In this document: in pieces, positions 1 to 7,723 of the stretch
Position numbering within the stretch: position 1 is the stretch's first letter
Layout: every line of letters starts with the position of its first letter
Source of the DNA: Coneutiohabitans sp964457925
GTDB lineage: Bacteria; Zhuqueibacterota; Zhuqueibacteria; Zhuqueibacterales; Zhuqueibacteraceae
DNA length: 64,000 nucleotides
NCBI GenBank assembly: GCA_964457925.1
Contig: CAYWGH010000010.1
Coordinates: 1-64,000, forward strand
Direction of reading: 5' to 3'
The notes under the pieces: generated by a model
Told to the model about the DNA's origin: nothing
Database searches by the model: none
Seen by the model: the letters and a program-made list of their open reading frames with translations, nothing else
Translations under genes and position numbers: made by a program

Positions 1-216
1 GAAATCCCACAACGCGGCACAGCTTGTTTTACTACTTTAAACCGGACAGCAGTGGGGAAATATTAAACATCTTGAAGAAATTTGCAAGGGGGAAAGCAAG
101 GGAAGCCAGCGGAGAGACGATGAACTTGTTACAGACTGCCGGCGAGCACGGCCAGCGCAAGGCGTACCCCCGGGAGTTTGGAGCGGGAAAATGCCGGACG
201 GCTCAATAAACCCGGC

Positions 217-951
217 TCACTTTTGCAGGCCCTTCTTCTTCTCGCGAGCCAAGTGCAAACGCTGCTGCGCAAAATTATCGTCACAATGCGCGGCGCGGCT
301 TTGCTCGATCACAGCTTGATAAGCATCACTCGCCTGGCCCGGACGATTGATTGCTTCAAATGCCTGGCCGAGATAGAACTGAATCTCGCCGCAATCCTCA
401 ACCGCCGGATATTTCGCGAGAATTTGATGAAATTTCAGAATGGCGTTGGGATAATATTGTTGCGCCAGCAAAGCTTTTGCGCCGTTCGCTTCTTGTTGCC
501 GGCGCTCACCGGCATCCGGGCCGGAGCGGCGGCTGGCTTTCTTTTGTTCGCCATGAACCGCGCTGACATTGCCGATGCGCACTCGCGCCTTCTCATCGGT
601 TGGAGGAATCTTACTTATCTTTTGCGACATGAGATGCAAAAATAATTCACGTTCGCTAATCGTGCGCAAATCCAGCATCTCCAGAAGCGTGTTGCCGCTC
701 AGACGAAACGTTGTCCCCTCGTACAATTCCAAAATTGCAGAGGCATTTTCAAAGGTTAATATCGTATCAATGCTTTCCAGCAACATGCCCACGGCTGCCG
801 GTTGCCAGTTTTCCTCCACGCCTCGCCGAATTTTCACCTCGCCGTTGAGAGCTACAATTTTTGCGGCCGGCGCCGCCCCTCCCACCTCCCACATGCTTGC
901 CAGAATAAAAAAAAATGCCAGCAGCCGTTGTACAAGGTTTGCAGATTTCAT
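217..951 (-). CDS. FecR-domain and TPR secreted protein
   Basis: 244 residues. A hydrophobic signal peptide (about residues 8-27, ending near GGAAPA) sends it across the inner membrane. Residues 30-95 look like a FecR domain: a start resembling AKIVALNGEVKIRRG and a later GTTFRLSGNTLLEM stretch. Residues 150-240 are helical with the spacing of tetratricopeptide repeats (AKALLAQQYYPNAILKFHQI; FYLGQAFEAINRPGQASDAY). FecR domains outside iron signalling are common in envelope proteins of this type, so a periplasmic scaffold or binding role is inferred, not shown. The next gene downstream lies outside the window. The start has only a weak GAAG ribosome site. No FecI sigma factor or TonB receptor is adjacent, which argues against a classical FecIRA system. 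Confidence 0.75.
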   Translation of the reverse strand: MKSANLVQRLLAFFFILASMWEVGGAAPAAKIVALNGEVKIRRGVEENWQPAAVGMLLESIDTILTFENASAILELYEGTTFRLSGNTLLEMLDLRTISERELFLHLMSQKISKIPPTDEKARVRIGNVSAVHGEQKKASRRSGPDAGERRQQEANGAKALLAQQYYPNAILKFHQILAKYPAVEDCGEIQFYLGQAFEAINRPGQASDAYQAVIEQSRAAHCDDNFAQQRLHLAREKKKGLQK

Positions 952-1054
952 ATGCTTCGCACCGAATTTAATACCCGGTTCAGCCGGAAATCAAAAATCA
1001 CTCACAACAGGCGTGGCCATCATTTATCAGAATACGCGATGCCCGTTGCGCCTT

Positions 1055-2674
1055 TTATTTGACCTCAACAATTCTTACCCAGCCCTCCGCCAGGCCATTT
1101 CGCAACATCCCCTCCTCCAAATATTGCAGAGCCCCGCTTTTCCATGCCTCTTCAAAACCGCTTGCCACCAGCGTCGTTTCCAGCGGAATCCAGGCAGTGG
1201 CCGGGCCGGCAGATTTTTCCCGCAAAACATAACGTTTTTCGTTGCTGGTAATGACGGCAGTCCGGGAGGCCGGCAATTCGCTGTCAAACAACAAATACAA
1301 ATGCGCAAGGCCTTTCTGCGGATCGCGCACCTCAACAAACGCCGTGCGAATGCCCGCGCTCTCGAACAATGAGGCGCACAACACCACGAGATCATCGCAA
1401 TCGCCGGCGCGCAAAGCAAGAGTCTCTGCGGCAAATTGTACGCGATCGTCCTGGTAATACGGAATATTGGGATCGCTTTGATAACGCAACCCCGCCTCGC
1501 TCAGCGCGGCAAAAAGAGTTTTGGCTTTATCAAAAACACTGACACTCGCCGTGTCCTGGTCCGTCATTTCGCGCAAGACGCGCCGGCTCAAATTCAAAAT
1601 GCGTTCCTCCTCAGGCGTGACAAAAAAACTCAGCTTGTCAACTTCGCCGTCCCATGCATTGCGCGAGTGTACCATGATTTGCGCGCTGGTTTCTTTTCTG
1701 ACATTGCCGCCGGCGCGCGCCTCGGCCTTAATATCAAGAATCGCAGGCTCGCGCCGCGCCACCGCTTGCAGCTTTGTGCTCAGAATCGCCGTAACCGGAA
1801 TGTCCTTTGTTTGATTTTTTTCCAAGCGAATAAAGCCGCTGTCTTTCGGGCGTTCGGAATAGCCGCGAATATTGCTCTGCACGTTGACTTCAATCGGAAA
1901 ACCGGCCGTGTTCTTGATCGTCACCAATGCCAGAGGATAGGTACTGTAAAAATTATAATACGCCGGATATAAGTCACGCACGACGAGTTTTGTTTCTTTG
2001 ATTTGAAACAACTCGCGTTTGCTGCCCCACATGAAAGATAAGCCCAATCCGAATTCAAGTCCGCTATACTCGCTGCTGTGATGCAGGCCCGGCAAACCGC
2101 GCGAAGATTTGAGATCGACAAAATGATAGCGGAGGTCGAAATTGAACGCCACCCAGCTTCGCATGACAAGATTCAATCCCCCGCCGGCATAAGCGCCGAA
2201 CAGATTGCGGCCGCCGCCGGTAACCGTTTCGCCCGTACCCTGATCGCGCACTTCGAATGAAGTCGTCAAGTACGGCCCCAGTCCGGCGGATAAATAGGGC
2301 TGCGCCGCGCTGTTGCTCTGCACCGGCAGCAAGTCGTAGCGCACACCGGCAAGAATCGGCGCAACCACGGAAACGTCCACTTCCGTGCCGCTGACAAGAT
2401 TCTCTTCCCCGCGCACACGCACAAACCCGCCGATCTCAAAATCCAGCGACCAATTGTTGTTCACCCGTGAAAAATAATACAACCACCCGCCCACGCCGCT
2501 CACATCAAATGTGCTCTTCGTTTCAGAAATGTTGAAGCGCGTGGCTTGCTCGCCGAGATTCCAATAGCTCGCACGCACGCCGATGCCGTTCGCGCGCGAC
2601 GGCCGTTGCGCGTGCAACGCCGTTTGCGCCAACAGAACCGCCATCATCGTAATGATTAGCAGGAAATAACGCAT
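1055..2674 (-). CDS. Outer-membrane beta-barrel fused to transglutaminase-like domain
   Basis: 539 residues. The ATG at 2674 is chosen because a GAGGG site sits just upstream and a clean signal peptide follows (MRYFLLIITMMAVLLAQTAL, cleaved after ALHAQ). Residues about 25-220 have alternating aromatic and glycine-rich strands of an OmpA-like barrel (ASYWNLGEQA, GGGLNLVMRSWVAFNFDLRY, ending LGLSFMWG), very like the stand-alone barrel at 4002-4667. The middle is beta-rich. Residues about 360-500 form a transglutaminase-like cysteine-protease fold, with Cys in RAGDCDDLVVLCASLFESAG and His in LAHLYLLFDS. I know of no standard family with this order. The second domain may process a periplasmic or surface protein; that is inference. 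It is transcribed away from the DUF4097 gene's terminator and is probably monocistronic. Confidence 0.8.
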   Translation of the reverse strand: MRYFLLIITMMAVLLAQTALHAQRPSRANGIGVRASYWNLGEQATRFNISETKSTFDVSGVGGWLYYFSRVNNNWSLDFEIGGFVRVRGEENLVSGTEVDVSVVAPILAGVRYDLLPVQSNSAAQPYLSAGLGPYLTTSFEVRDQGTGETVTGGGRNLFGAYAGGGLNLVMRSWVAFNFDLRYHFVDLKSSRGLPGLHHSSEYSGLEFGLGLSFMWGSKRELFQIKETKLVVRDLYPAYYNFYSTYPLALVTIKNTAGFPIEVNVQSNIRGYSERPKDSGFIRLEKNQTKDIPVTAILSTKLQAVARREPAILDIKAEARAGGNVRKETSAQIMVHSRNAWDGEVDKLSFFVTPEEERILNLSRRVLREMTDQDTASVSVFDKAKTLFAALSEAGLRYQSDPNIPYYQDDRVQFAAETLALRAGDCDDLVVLCASLFESAGIRTAFVEVRDPQKGLAHLYLLFDSELPASRTAVITSNEKRYVLREKSAGPATAWIPLETTLVASGFEEAWKSGALQYLEEGMLRNGLAEGWVRIVEVK

Positions 2675-2983
2675 CACAGCCCTCACATGTGCCTCACGGT
2701 AACCATCGTTCACTCGCTGGAAGATACCAAAATTTGGAAATTCAACCAAGCGGGAATAATCAGTGAAAATCAGTGTTCATCCGTGGCTAAAGCAAAGGTG
2801 TCCTGTAGTAAATGGCTTAAAAACGCCTATTCCTTTCCAAACTCTGCCGGCAAGAATCTGCGCCAGATTTCAGACAAGCTGAAATCCGAAGCCCTGCGGA
2901 CGGCTCCAACGAATAGATTAACGCCAGCGGGTAAAGCTTTTTGTCTTTTCCTCCGTTGGTCTTAATCTATCCGGTGGTGATAA
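2675..2983. other. Intergenic spacer with dispersed palindromic repeat
   Basis: No gene seen. It holds the promoter region of the barrel-transglutaminase gene. It also holds a phrase of the kind often dispersed between bacterial genes (about 2758-2792), and at 2862-2899 a short palindromic unit (GATTTCA/TGAAATC arms) that recurs at 10181-10217. Neither is coding in any frame I read. Confidence 0.5.
2862..2899. repeat. Dispersed palindromic repeat, copy 1
   Basis: A unit of about 38 bases beginning CCAGATTTCAGACAAGCT. The same 18 bases open a second copy at 10183, and similarity continues through CTGCGG at the end. Copy 1 contains a perfect 7-base inverted repeat, GATTTCA/TGAAATC, with a 7-base loop. 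Both copies lie in non-coding sequence. Confidence 0.6.
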
Positions 2984-3008
2984 AAAGTTAGAATTTTATT
3001 CTAACTTT
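2984..3008 (-). terminator. Intrinsic terminator of the DUF4097 gene
   Basis: A perfect 11-base-pair stem (AAAGTTAGAAT / ATTCTAACTTT) with a 3-base loop lies 25 bases after the stop of the minus-strand DUF4097 gene. Read on the minus strand it runs into TTTTTAT, the usual form of a rho-independent terminator. Confidence 0.75.
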
Positions 3009-3032
3009 GATTTACGAATCCACATAATGGCC

Positions 3033-3896
3033 TCAATATCCCGCGACCTGAATATTGCCATTCACTGTGTTCAACTTGATGCTGCCTTCGCCGCTGCCGA
3101 GCCGGCCATGCAGGGCTTTAGGCGAACTCGTCGTTGCCTGGAGAGTCAATCCCACCAGATTGATCGTGCCGTTCGAAACTTCCGCGTCAAACTCTGCTGA
3201 AGTGGCTTTGGGAATTTGCAAACCAAGCGTGCCGTTCACGGTTTTCAACTCGCAGGCGCCGTTCCTCGGCAAAACCGTTTCGACAAAAACACTGCCGTTG
3301 ATCAATTCCGCGCGCACGCTGCCGCGCACGCCGGTCAGCGCCATGTTGCCGTTGGTCAACGTGGCCTTAACCGCGCCGGTGATTTCATGCAATTCCACAT
3401 TGCCGTTGGTGACAGCGACTGTCGCTTGATTTTGCAGCGAATCAACCAAAATATTGCCGTTGCTATTTTTCACGATTGCCCGCCAGTTGCCGGGCAGACG
3501 AACATGATAAACCACTTCGAGAGTGCGGCCGTGCGTGTTTTGCGGTTGAATCGTTTGCACGAGAATCTCGTCGTTGCTGTCGCTCACGCGCACTTCGAGA
3601 TGGCGCAAATAATCGCGGGCATCTTCCTCGCTTTCGGAAGTGACGCGGCGCTTGCCCCAAATTTCTACCGTGGTTGCGCCCGGCACGCCCACAAGATCAA
3701 CCGGACCGTTGATGCCTTCCAGGCGAAACTGGCTTTGGCTCGCAACCTCCACTTGAAATGAAAACGATTCGGTTACGGTGGCGTCGCCGCCGGCATCGAT
3801 GCCATGATGAATATCGCAAGCATTAATTGAAAACAGAATGGCGCCGGCGAGCGCCGCGCGGCGAAGTGCGCGTTTTATGTTGAATGATTTGTTCAT
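3033..3896 (-). CDS. DUF4097-type beta-helical lipoprotein
   Basis: 287 residues. The N-terminus has a positively charged stretch, a hydrophobic core and a lipobox (SINAC, Cys about 27), so it is predicted to be a lipoprotein. The rest is short repeated beta-strand turns of the form NGN/NGS (KNSNGNILV, VTNGNVELHE, LTNGNMALTG, LINGSVFVET, NTVNGNIQVAGY), the hallmark of the DUF4097 / putative auto-transporter adhesin family, which folds as a right-handed beta-helix. Function is unknown in the family beyond envelope stress or adhesin-like proposals. The gene is followed by its own terminator, and a REP-like element separates it from the barrel gene upstream, so the two may share a transcript. 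Confidence 0.85.
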   Translation of the reverse strand: MNKSFNIKRALRRAALAGAILFSINACDIHHGIDAGGDATVTESFSFQVEVASQSQFRLEGINGPVDLVGVPGATTVEIWGKRRVTSESEEDARDYLRHLEVRVSDSNDEILVQTIQPQNTHGRTLEVVYHVRLPGNWRAIVKNSNGNILVDSLQNQATVAVTNGNVELHEITGAVKATLTNGNMALTGVRGSVRAELINGSVFVETVLPRNGACELKTVNGTLGLQIPKATSAEFDAEVSNGTINLVGLTLQATTSSPKALHGRLGSGEGSIKLNTVNGNIQVAGY

Positions 3897-3918
3897 GATG
3901 ATGTGTCCTTAATTGTTC

Positions 3919-3972
3919 TGCCACGGCTTGGCCGTGGCATATTCTGCGATAAAGCCGCGGCCAAGCCGCAGC
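3919..3972. repeat. REP-like pair of inverted GC-rich palindromes
   Basis: Two related palindromes sit head to tail between two minus-strand genes. The first is a perfect 9-base stem (TGCCACGGC/GCCGTGGCA, loop TTG, 3919-3939). The second (3954-3972, core GCGGCCAAGCCGC) is roughly the reverse complement of the first. This layout is that of bacterial interspersed palindromic elements, which can stabilise upstream mRNA. Confidence 0.55.
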
Positions 3973-4001
3973 GGAACATTGCTGAACTTCCCAATTTCCG
4001 G

Positions 4002-4667
4002 TTAATTCCGCCGTCCCCCGCGATATTTGCCCCACATGAACTGCAAACCCAAACCGTATTCATACCCGCTGAATTCCGAGCGCGAATTGAAGTCGACGAA
4101 ATGATATTTCACATCGAAATTCAAGCCGAACCAGTTGGTCAGCATGAAATCCAAACCGCCGCCAGCATAACCGCCGGCTTTCAGTTTCGAGTGGAGGGTA
4201 ACCTCTTCCTCGGCCCAATATTCTTCGCGCACAAAAATATCGGCAAACCAATACGGCCCGGCGCCAATGGCGACATAGGGCCGGATATTGCTGCGGTTTT
4301 GCGGTGAGAATAAATGATAACGCATGCCCAGCAGCACCGGCACCACCGTCATCACACGCGTATCCTGGCCGTCAAAACGCGACACGCTTGCGATGTCGCG
4401 CGTCACCGCGCCCAGGCTGAATTCCATGAACAAGTTGTCATTGGTACGCGAAATGAAGTTGATCCAGCCGCCCGCGCCGCCGCCTTCCACCGCACGATAA
4501 CGCTGATAATCCGTAATAACGATGCGATCCGGCGCGCTGTTCATATCCCAATACGAGCCGCGCAAGCCGATGCCCACCGCTCGCGGCTCGATTTGCGCCT
4601 GGGCATACGAGGCAAATAAAGCGAACGTTGCGGCGAGTATGAGAATGGCTTTGCATTTGCTTTTCAT
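4002..4667 (-). CDS. Outer-membrane beta-barrel protein
   Basis: 221 residues. The ATG at 4667 is preferred over an in-frame GTG at 4679 because a GTGAGG site lies at the right distance. Signal peptide about residues 1-25, cleaved after YAQAQ. The mature part has amphipathic strands, aromatic girdles and a terminal strand EYGLGLQFMWG typical of eight-stranded OmpA-like barrels. The strands closely parallel the N-terminal half of the barrel-transglutaminase protein at 1055-2674 (NFDVKYHFVDF versus NFDLRYHFVDL), so the two probably arose by duplication, one gaining a catalytic domain. Ligand and role are unknown. Confidence 0.8.
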   Translation of the reverse strand: MKSKCKAILILAATFALFASYAQAQIEPRAVGIGLRGSYWDMNSAPDRIVITDYQRYRAVEGGGAGGWINFISRTNDNLFMEFSLGAVTRDIASVSRFDGQDTRVMTVVPVLLGMRYHLFSPQNRSNIRPYVAIGAGPYWFADIFVREEYWAEEEVTLHSKLKAGGYAGGGLDFMLTNWFGLNFDVKYHFVDFNSRSEFSGYEYGLGLQFMWGKYRGGRRN

Positions 4668-5094
4668 AACAAACCTCACTTTCCAAATGGGTTGATTCTT
4701 TGCTGCATTCGATTTGCTCGTTCATGCGGTGACTCAGGCAAGGCGAATGCCAGTTTTTGCGGGCGAAACAATTCTTGTTTTTACAGACGCTTGTGATGAG
4801 GCTCGTTTTCGGAGGATTTGCGGAAGTAACGGGGAAACGCGGAATTTTTCCGCAGAAGAGTTGAGGCCGCGAAGAGGACCAGTAAGTACATGCTCTCATT
4901 CAACATATCAAATTACCTTGCATTCCTGCGTCTGTTTACTAAATTGCCGTCACGAGTTCAGAGCCAGCGGCCCTCTGCCCTGCAAACCTGACAAGACCAA
5001 GACAACACCCGAGAGCCTACGAAGTAGAAAACTCAAGTACGTTGAGCAGAGGTGGAGCTATCCGAGGCAATCAAGATCAAAGGAGAATACAATT
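4668..5094. other. Divergent intergenic region
   Basis: 427 bases between a minus-strand barrel gene and the plus-strand RCC1 gene. It must hold both promoters, but I cannot point to a convincing -35/-10 pair. No coding frame with plausible composition and no strong hairpin was seen. A clear AGGAG ribosome site closes it at 5081-5085. Confidence 0.4.
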
Positions 5095-6636
5095 ATGCGT
5101 TGCAGTTTTCTCACAACGATTCATCTCCTGGCGGGAGTGACGCTAACCTGGCTGGCAGCTTGCAAAACGACGCCGCCACCGCCGCTCAACTTGCCGGTTA
5201 TCGGACAAGGCATTGTGGCTTGGGGCGACAATCGCAGCGGCCAATTGGGTGATGGCAGCACAACAGCCAAACGCGCCATGATCGGCGCTGTTAACATAGA
5301 TGGAAATTGGAATGCCATTGCAACGGGAGGAGACCACGTGTTGGCGCTGCGTACGGACGGCGCCGTATGGGCGTGGGGCGAAAACGGCAAGGGGCAACTC
5401 GGCATCGGCACTTTTAACAACGCGAACACCCCTTTCACCACGCAAATCGACAATGTCACTGCCGTTGCAGCCGGGGGCAATCACAGCCTGGCCCTGAAAA
5501 GAGACGGCACCGTTTGGGCTTGGGGCCAGAACAATAGCGGGCAACTCGGTGATGGCACCAACAACGACAATGCCAGCCCGGTGCAGGTGAAAGCGTTTTT
5601 TCTCGTGCGCGCAACGGCCATTGCCGCGGGCGGCAACCACAGCCTGGCAGTAGATGGCAATGGCGAGGTGTGGGCATGGGGCCAAAATGATTTCGGGCAG
5701 TTGGGTGATAGCACGATTGCGAATCGTTCGACGCCGGTCAAAGTCAAACACCTGAGCGGCGTCATTCAAGTTGCCGCCGGCGAAAATCACAGCGCGGCGC
5801 TGAAAAACGATGGCTCAGTCTGGGCATGGGGCGACCGCCGGCATTTGCAATTGGGTGACGGCGGAAACTCACCGAGTCTCACACCGGTGCAAGTACCGAA
5901 TGGCTTGCCATCGACGCCACAGGCTTTCTTAAGCAATATTGCCAAGCTTGCCGCGGGTGGTGATCACAATTTTGCCCTGGAGCATCAGCATAATGTTTGG
6001 TTTTGGGGCAGCGATAAATTTGGCGAATCTTCCGGTTTTGGCGGTGGCGGAGGTTTGGGCGGGCTAGCGCCGGACGGCACGCCGGTAGCTTTTCCGCAAA
6101 TCATGCAGGGAATTTCCGGAAATGTCATCATGGTCAAAGCCGGCACGAATCACAGCCTGACGCTTACAGATGACGGGCGCGTGTGGGCGTGGGGACGCAA
6201 CGATCAAGGCCAGCTCGGCGATTCAACTTTTGTTGACCCGCTTGCAATTTTACCGGTTAAAAATTTGCGCGGCGCAACGGCCATTGCCGCGGGCGGCAGC
6301 CACAGTGTTGCGCTCGCCATGCCCAGCGTTGCTCTCGACCGTTCCACACTGGATTTCGGTAATGTGCCAGTCAATACCAGCGCGACGCTGACGGTCACGT
6401 TGGCGAATACCGGCGCGGTTCCTGCGCCGATCAATAGTTTCGCGAGCAGCAACAGTGAATTCACCTTCGCCGCGAATTGCGCGCCGCCGATCAAACTGGC
6501 CCCAGCGGCAAGTTGCGTTATCCAAGTGACTTTTCAGCCGGGCAGCGCCGGCAATCGCACTGCCACTTTATTTATCGGCACCGACACGCCGCAGGGCAAT
6601 CTTGCCGTGACGCTTCGCGGCAACGGCACGCCGTGA
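5095..6636 (+). CDS. Seven-blade RCC1-repeat lipoprotein with C-terminal ASH-like domain
   Basis: 513 residues, start set by AGGAG 10 bases upstream of the ATG at 5095. The N-terminus is a lipoprotein signal (TWLAAC, Cys about 24). Seven RCC1-type repeats follow, each with a core like VWAWGQNNSGQLGDGT and a later AIAAGGNHSLAL; repeats five and six are degenerate (VWAWGDRRHLQLGD, VWFWGSDKFGESSG). Seven blades is the number needed for a closed propeller. Residues about 405-513 are an immunoglobulin-like ASH / choice-of-anchor D module (LDFGNVPVNTSATLTVTLAN). Bacterial RCC1 proteins are mostly surface or secreted and of unknown function; binding of a protein or glycan at the cell surface is inference. 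No GTPase partner is nearby. Confidence 0.85.
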   Translation: MRCSFLTTIHLLAGVTLTWLAACKTTPPPPLNLPVIGQGIVAWGDNRSGQLGDGSTTAKRAMIGAVNIDGNWNAIATGGDHVLALRTDGAVWAWGENGKGQLGIGTFNNANTPFTTQIDNVTAVAAGGNHSLALKRDGTVWAWGQNNSGQLGDGTNNDNASPVQVKAFFLVRATAIAAGGNHSLAVDGNGEVWAWGQNDFGQLGDSTIANRSTPVKVKHLSGVIQVAAGENHSAALKNDGSVWAWGDRRHLQLGDGGNSPSLTPVQVPNGLPSTPQAFLSNIAKLAAGGDHNFALEHQHNVWFWGSDKFGESSGFGGGGGLGGLAPDGTPVAFPQIMQGISGNVIMVKAGTNHSLTLTDDGRVWAWGRNDQGQLGDSTFVDPLAILPVKNLRGATAIAAGGSHSVALAMPSVALDRSTLDFGNVPVNTSATLTVTLANTGAVPAPINSFASSNSEFTFAANCAPPIKLAPAASCVIQVTFQPGSAGNRTATLFIGTDTPQGNLAVTLRGNGTP

Positions 6637-6907
6637 GAGATAGCAGTGTACTAGCCGTTTTTGAGGTTCGTGGCGTCGTCTGCGCGCGCGGTAGCCATCA
6701 TAAAAGCACTGCACGCCAACAAGGTCGCCTGGCACACACGGAGATTGGCGTAATGGTTAACCGGAAGTCCCACACCGCCTCCTTGTGATTTTTTTGCTGA
6801 TGTTGAGTCACCGTTCGGGCGCTTTTTATTTCGTGACTTACAGAAAAACTTCATGATCGCATTGTCGCAATTTTTGGGCGCGGTCCAATGGTTCTACTAA
6901 AAACTAA

Positions 6908-7555
6908 ATGAAAATTTCATTCGAAGAAAACTATCCCGATTCTGATGGCATCGCTTACTCAGCTATTTTGTCACAGATTGCTGATCAACCCCTCGAAGCA
7001 ATCATCACCTCCCTCCTCGAAGAGCTTCCCCACCTCTGGTATGACGCCTACCTGCAAATGACGCAGCGCCCAACCAATGTCTGCTGCTTTATGCACGGCA
7101 CATTTGAATATATTTTCGACGATTACAGATCGCTGGAAACTGCGGGAGAAGCCACATATGATCCGGCTTCTGAATCCAGGCTCGTGGCGGTTTTGGGTCG
7201 GTCAAACCCGATGAAGCGCAGCCGCGACGATTACCGCCTGCGCGGTTGGATTGGCCGCACGGAAAAAAGTTTTGGCAAAGAGTGGGACAAAGGGCATTTC
7301 ATCGCGCATTCTCTCGGCGGCGCGGTGGACGGCATCGAGGCCAACGTCTTCGTGCAGCGCCGCGACCTAAATCGCGGCTGGTCCGCTCGCGGCAAGCTTT
7401 TCCGCGAGATGGAAAAATATTGCGCCGTGCATCCCGGCACGTTCTGCTTCAATCGCCCGCTCTACCGCGATCATTCCGCGAGCCCGGCATTTTTAGAGTT
7501 CGGGGTACTGAAGAGCAACAAACAACTCTGGGTCGAACGCTTCGATAACCGCTGA
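6908..7555 (+). CDS. DNA/RNA non-specific endonuclease-like protein (beta-beta-alpha metal)
   Basis: 215 residues. The C-terminal half has the signature of the NucA/EndoG-type metal nuclease: DKGHFIAHSLGG at about residues 122-133 (variant of DRGH, with the catalytic His), then EANVFVQRRDLNRGW (metal-binding Asn and the NRG-W stretch), then an E on the following helix (FREMEKY). The N-terminal 85 residues match nothing I recognise. There is no signal peptide, so it acts in the cytoplasm or is exported by a route not visible here. No toxin delivery or immunity gene is adjacent. The ribosome site is poor and 270 non-coding bases precede it. Family assignment is fair; substrate and role are unknown. 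Confidence 0.65.
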   Translation: MKISFEENYPDSDGIAYSAILSQIADQPLEAIITSLLEELPHLWYDAYLQMTQRPTNVCCFMHGTFEYIFDDYRSLETAGEATYDPASESRLVAVLGRSNPMKRSRDDYRLRGWIGRTEKSFGKEWDKGHFIAHSLGGAVDGIEANVFVQRRDLNRGWSARGKLFREMEKYCAVHPGTFCFNRPLYRDHSASPAFLEFGVLKSNKQLWVERFDNR

Positions 7556-7723
7556 GGCATCGACGAACACGCCGCAACAATCCCCACGAATCTGCACACA
7601 AAAGCCCGCCGCAACCGGCACAAAATCTTTGTGATCCCTCTTCGCGCAAAGCTTAACAAACAATACAGCATTGTGACAAGGGTTTTGGCGTTTTTCGCTT
7701 TTGAGAGAATTCAAACTGGAAAT

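Noticed and set aside
1..216. GA-rich stretch before the first gene, with a 61-codon frame (24-209) and a GCCGG/CCGGC hairpin near 193-215
   Set aside because: The frame lacks a ribosome site and protein-like composition. I compared the stretch with RNase P, cobalamin and c-di-GMP riboswitch features and found none of the required cores.
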